A stretch of DNA of 8,434 bases from CAXBID01 sp963975495. GTDB lineage: Bacteria; Bacteroidota; Bacteroidia; Flavobacteriales; Flavobacteriaceae. The notes under the pieces were generated by a model. That model made no database searches. It was not told where the DNA came from and saw nothing but the letters and a program-made list of their open reading frames with translations. The position numbers and the translations under genes are program-made. Location: positions 1 to 8,434 of the forward strand of contig CAXBID010000162.1 in the NCBI GenBank assembly GCA_963975495.1. The letters are read 5' to 3'. Below are positions 6,116-8,434 of this stretch, piece after piece (the first letter of the stretch is position 1; each line of letters starts with the position of its first letter).

Positions 6116-6829
6116 ATGAAAACTAGATTTCACTTCTCACTATTATTCTTATTCACACTATTTCTTACATCTTGTGAAGACACATTTGAACCTAGTGGAA
6201 TCGAAACAAGAGTTTTTGGTCGAATGTATGATACTCAAAATCAATTGCCACTAACTAACCATAAATTAAGAATTGGTGAATCTAACTTAATACCAGGTTT
6301 TGGTCCAGCACCAAACATTGACTTTATACAATATATAGACTCTACAACCACCGATTCAGAAGGATATTTTGACTTTGTTTTTAAAACAAGTGGTCTGGGA
6401 GATATATATCAACTAGAAGTCGACTATAATTATGACAATTACTTTGGATTAACTGATGAAAACGTCTTTGGGTTAAATCAAGAATATCGTACCGAATTAG
6501 AAGATTTAGGAGAAGATAAAGAATTAAATTTCGAGGTTTTGTTTTTTTTCCCTGTAAACCTAAAAATCACTCTCAATTCTGATGTTCAGTTTTTACCCAT
6601 TAGGATTCGTCAACCTTACAGCCGAGTTACAGATAATTTGACTGAAACTGGAGTTGAAATCAATCGTATTTATTATATTGATAAGAATTCGAATTGGCAA
6701 ATATTACTAACAAGAAATACATCAGATGGACAAAGACAAAGAGTAGTAATTGATATGCCAGCAACTAATAATACTGGCTTGTCCGAATTTGAATTTAATA
6801 TCAATGATGACGATTTTGAAAACTATTAA
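6116..6829 (+). CDS. Putative surface-exposed lipoprotein, carboxypeptidase-regulatory-like fold
   Basis: A hypothetical protein of 237 residues. It opens with a lipoprotein signal peptide: Lys/Arg at 2-4, a hydrophobic core, and the lipobox LTSC with the lipidated Cys20. The residues after Cys20 (EDTFE) resemble the acidic/aromatic lipoprotein export signal reported in Flavobacteriia, which suggests the outer face of the outer membrane. Residues about 29-110 look like a carboxypeptidase-D-regulatory-like beta sandwich: TRVFGRMYDTQNQLPLTNHK, then IDSTTTDSEGYFDFVFKT. The rest is beta-rich with no motif I recognise and ends in an acidic tail (NINDDDFENY). The gene lies alone between two cassette-boundary sites; its ATG is about 60 bp after the left core and its stop 6 bp before the right one. 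I see no clear promoter of its own, so it may depend on readthrough from the parDE promoter. Function unknown. Confidence 0.78.
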   Translation: MKTRFHFSLLFLFTLFLTSCEDTFEPSGIETRVFGRMYDTQNQLPLTNHKLRIGESNLIPGFGPAPNIDFIQYIDSTTTDSEGYFDFVFKTSGLGDIYQLEVDYNYDNYFGLTDENVFGLNQEYRTELEDLGEDKELNFEVLFFFPVNLKITLNSDVQFLPIRIRQPYSRVTDNLTETGVEINRIYYIDKNSNWQILLTRNTSDGQRQRVVIDMPATNNTGLSEFEFNINDDDFENY

Positions 6830-6835
6830 AAAAAC

Positions 6836-6862
6836 TACCCACAACATGCGCATATAACAAAT
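6836..6862 (+). repeat. Left end of a cassette-boundary element (third site)
   Basis: TACCCACAACATGCGCATAT continuing AAC matches the left end of the complete element (pattern CTRCMCACAAC, then a short spacer, then GYRTATAA). Its TACCCACAAC (6836-6845) is the exact reverse complement of GTTGTGGGTA (6055-6064) on the other side of the lipoprotein gene. I cannot find a matching right half before rpsU, so the element seems truncated or decayed at the array edge. Confidence 0.55.
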
Positions 6863-6917
6863 AATCCAACGTTCCGTAGATTACGATAGCATACAATTAT
6901 AAAAATAAAACTAGTAT

Positions 6918-7076
6918 TTAACCTTTTTGTTCTGCGTTAGCAATTACTGTATTATCCTTTTTTTTAGATGCGAAAAATAGATTTAGTGAAATGAGCGACC
7001 CAATAGGGGTATAAATGCCAAAAAAAAAACCATTAACAACAATGTTGAAAATGGGTTTTATAATTCGGAAAGAGCA
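6918..7076 (-). pseudogene. Possible 3' remnant of a small membrane-protein gene
   Basis: On the minus strand, just downstream of rpsU, 52 codons are open from 7076 to a stop at 6918-6920, with no start codon. The last 33 residues look coding: hydrophobic GIYTPIGSLISLNLFFA, then KKKDNTVIANAEQKG, as in a membrane segment followed by a short polar tail. The first part overlaps the rpsU terminator hairpin and its T-tract (7020-7054), which argues that the upstream part is not coding. It may be the surviving end of a gene cut by insertion of the cassette region, or chance. Family not recognised. Confidence 0.28.
7020..7054 (-). terminator. Rho-independent terminator after rpsU
   Basis: Read on the minus strand: a symmetric hairpin with outer stem CCATT/AATGG and inner stem CAAC/GTTG, separated by a two-by-two internal loop (7030-7054), followed directly by ten Ts (7029-7020). 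It ends the sigma factor-bS21 transcript 29 bp past the rpsU stop. Confidence 0.75.
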
Positions 7077-7083
7077 CTAAAGA

Positions 7084-7278
7084 TTAAATATCTTCTTGAT
7101 CTCTCATATTTTGAATGTATTCTGCTTTTTGAATCTCGCGACGTCTTTTAACAGATGGTTTTGTGAAAAACTGGTTATCTCTTAAATTTTGCATCACTTT
7201 AATATTTCTGTGTTTACGTTTGTAACGTTTTAAGGCGCGTTCTATATTCTCGCCATCTTTCACAATAATCTTTAACAT
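7084..7278 (-). CDS. rpsU: 30S ribosomal protein bS21
   Basis: Small basic ribosomal protein of the 30S platform near the 3' end of 16S rRNA. The 64 residues match Bacteroidota bS21 in length and in the signature KDGENIERALKRYKRK (8-23) and TKPSVKRRREIQKAEYIQ (39-56). In Flavobacterium ribosomes bS21, with bS18 and bS6, covers the anti-Shine-Dalgarno sequence; Tyr54, which I recall as a contact residue, is kept. The middle (HRNIKVMQNLRDNQFF, 23-38) differs from the FDKTGT-x-RQLR form I remember for the main flavobacterial bS21, so this may be a second copy. The gene starts 35 bp after the sigma factor gene ends, with no promoter or terminator between, so the two are probably one transcript. 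No Shine-Dalgarno sequence precedes the ATG (ATTCAACCT instead). Confidence 0.92.
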   Translation of the reverse strand: MLKIIVKDGENIERALKRYKRKHRNIKVMQNLRDNQFFTKPSVKRRREIQKAEYIQNMRDQEDI

Positions 7279-7313
7279 AGGTTGAATTTAATAATTAATT
7301 TTTTTTTAAAGGT

Positions 7314-8177
7314 TTATCCTAGATAGGTTTTTAATACTCTACTTTTTGATGTATGTCTTAATCTTCTAATAGCTTTTTCTTTTATTTGTCTCACACGCTC
7401 ACGTGTTAATTCAAAAACTTCACTTATTTCTACTAAGCTCATAGGTGTGCTATTTCCTAATCCGTAATAACTTTTTATTACAGCACTTTCCCTATCGCCT
7501 AAAGTACTTAACGCTCTGTCAATTTCAACACTTAACGATTCTGTCATCAAAGCTTTATCAGCTTTTGGTGATTCTACAGAAGACATCACATCATATAAAT
7601 TTGATGTTTCGCCTTCTTTAAGTGGCGCATCCATGGATACATGGCGTCCTGAAACTTTCATGGATTGTTTTACATTCTTCACAGAAATGTCTAGTCTATT
7701 AGCGATTTCTTCAGGAACTGGAGGACGTTCATATTCTTGTTCTAATGAAGAATATGCCTTATTAATTTTGTTAATAGCTCCAATTTTGTTCAAAGGTAAT
7801 CTAACTATTCGAGATTGTTCAGCTAAAGCAGATAAAATTGCTTGTCTGATCCACCAAACGGCATAAGATATAAATTTAAAACCTCTTGTTTCATCAAAAC
7901 GTTTGGCCGCTTTAACCAATCCAGCATTGCCTTCATTTATTAAATCTGGTAGTGATAAGCCTTGATTTTGATATTGTTTTGAAACGGAAACCACAAAACG
8001 TAGATTTGCTGTGGTAAGTGTGTCTAAGGCTTTTTGATCCCCTTGTCTTATACGTTGCGCTAATTCAACTTCTTCTTCAGCAGTTATTAATGGTATTTTA
8101 CTAATGTCTTGTAGGTATTTGTCAAGCGATTTAGATTCTCTGTTTGTTACTTGTTTCGTAATTTTTAATTGGCGCAT
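7314..8177 (-). CDS. rpoD: RNA polymerase sigma factor, RpoD/SigA family
   Basis: Primary-type sigma-70 factor of 287 residues that directs RNA polymerase to -7/-33 promoters. As usual in Bacteroidota it lacks region 1.1. Region 1.2 is at 15-47; region 2 at about 55-120 includes the core-binding DLINEGNAGLVKAAKRFDET (78-97) and the -10-melting FKFISYAVWWIRQAI (100-114); region 3 is at 125-200; region 4 at 215-285 has the helix-turn-helix LTRERVRQIKEKAIRRLRH (257-275). The N-terminus MRQLKITKQVTNRES is the family's normal start. Several positions differ from the primary flavobacterial RpoD I remember: EGNAGLVKAAKRF for EGNLGLIKAAQRF, AILSALAEQ for SILQALAEQ, LGDRES for LTPREA, and LVEISEVF for LEEIGETF. 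A second, group-2-like paralogue is therefore possible. rpsU follows at 35 bp. I see no clear promoter upstream. Confidence 0.92.
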   Translation of the reverse strand: MRQLKITKQVTNRESKSLDKYLQDISKIPLITAEEEVELAQRIRQGDQKALDTLTTANLRFVVSVSKQYQNQGLSLPDLINEGNAGLVKAAKRFDETRGFKFISYAVWWIRQAILSALAEQSRIVRLPLNKIGAINKINKAYSSLEQEYERPPVPEEIANRLDISVKNVKQSMKVSGRHVSMDAPLKEGETSNLYDVMSSVESPKADKALMTESLSVEIDRALSTLGDRESAVIKSYYGLGNSTPMSLVEISEVFELTRERVRQIKEKAIRRLRHTSKSRVLKTYLG

Positions 8178-8231
8178 ATATTATAAGGAGTTTTTAAATA
8201 TTAAACATCCTTACAATGTAACCGAAAAAAC

Positions 8232-8252
8232 AAAAAAACCTAATTTTTAGGT
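8232..8252 (-). terminator. Terminator between the edge gene and the sigma factor gene
   Basis: Stem ACCTAA / TTAGGT (8238-8243 and 8247-8252) with a three-base loop, followed on the minus strand by six Ts, a G and more Ts. It lies about 80 bp past the stop of the gene at the window edge and 55 bp before the sigma factor start, so the two are separate transcripts. The stem is short and AT-rich, and the plus strand also has a T-run, so it could act both ways. Confidence 0.55.
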
Positions 8253-8333
8253 GTTTTTATTCATAAAATAACCGAAATAGCGTAAAATTTAGTATTTTTT
8301 TATGATTTCGGGCTAATATTTGTCTTTTTTAAA

Positions 8334-8434
8334 TCAATTTTGTTTTGTGGTGTCTTGAACTTTCTCTTTTTTCTTTCCACCTAATAAACCGCCCAACGCA
8401 TTTTTAACGGCGTCTTTTGTCGAGGTATTTGTTT
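8334..8434 (-). CDS. C-terminal tail of an unidentified protein (partial)
   Basis: Only the last 32 codons are in the window; the gene continues past the right edge. The tail reads STKDAVKNALGGLLGGKKKE and ends KVQDTTKQN: an amphipathic helix, a glycine pair repeat and a lysine-rich end. Flavobacterial AsmA-family outer-membrane-assembly proteins often end in a similar KDxxKxLLGGKKKE tail, which is my best guess, but this kind of low-complexity ending is not specific. The frame is clearly open to the edge and a terminator follows, so a real gene end is likely. Confidence 0.5.
   Translation of the reverse strand, partial: TNTSTKDAVKNALGGLLGGKKKEKVQDTTKQN

Noticed and set aside
6840..6990. Right half of the third boundary element (GTTCCG at about 6871 or GCGTTAGC at about 6934)
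   Set aside because: Neither shows the TATAAYACGYTGTG context of the other right ends, so neither can be supported.
7633..7866. Plus-strand open frame inside the sigma factor gene
   Set aside because: Antisense to conserved sigma regions 2-3; a shadow frame.
8184..8193. TAAGGAG near the sigma factor start as a ribosome binding site
   Set aside because: It lies on the plus strand, while the gene is on the minus strand, so the mRNA carries its complement.
1..8434. CRISPR array, tRNA or rRNA genes, integrase or transposase genes
   Set aside because: No regularly spaced direct repeats, no cloverleaf or rRNA-like sequence, and no recombinase motifs were seen on either strand.

Overview
The window looks like a chromosome segment of a marine-type flavobacterium (Bacteroidota, Flavobacteriaceae). 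The DNA is AT-rich and the starts lack Shine-Dalgarno sequences. One promoter fits the Bacteroidota -33 TTG / -7 TAnnTTTG pattern. The genes include the flavobacterial tig-clpP-clpX block, a bacterial GH3 protein beside a DUF2797 protein, a 287-residue sigma factor without region 1.1, and a 64-residue bS21.

Layout. Bases 1-2430 (+) hold the end of trigger factor, then clpP and clpX, a protein quality-control block closed by strong hairpin terminators. Bases 2434-2820 have no intact gene and perhaps a decayed one. From 2821 to 5169 a GH3-family adenylating enzyme (-) and a DUF2797 zinc/GIY-YIG-like protein (+) diverge from a 42-bp gap centred on a 14-bp palindrome. Bases 5287-6845 are the accessory part: a ParD/ParE toxin-antitoxin pair and a putative surface lipoprotein, each bounded by related short sites. 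From 7084 to the right end everything reads on the minus strand: a sigma-70 factor followed by ribosomal protein bS21, both looking divergent from the usual flavobacterial forms as I remember them, and the C-terminal tail of another protein at the edge.

The most interesting signal is the 5287-6845 region. A 147-bp element (5918-6064) sits between parE and the lipoprotein gene. A copy of only its right end lies before parD (5287-5314) and a copy of only its left end lies after the lipoprotein gene (from 6836). The variable bases of these ends match across each gene (GCTGTGTGCA / TGCACACAAC around parDE; GTTGTGGGTA / TACCCACAAC around the lipoprotein gene) and do not match across the element itself. 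That is the logic of integron gene cassettes, where each cassette carries both halves of its own recombination core. The sites do not fit the classical attC core GTTRRRY, and no integrase is in the window, so this may be a divergent or undescribed flavobacterial cassette system. The toxin-antitoxin cassette carries its own promoter, overlapped by a perfect inverted repeat that is probably the ParD operator.

A second point is the sigma factor plus bS21 unit. If both are paralogues, as their residues suggest to me, the locus could couple an alternative transcription specificity to an altered ribosome. All family assignments are from reading the protein sequences; no searches were run.
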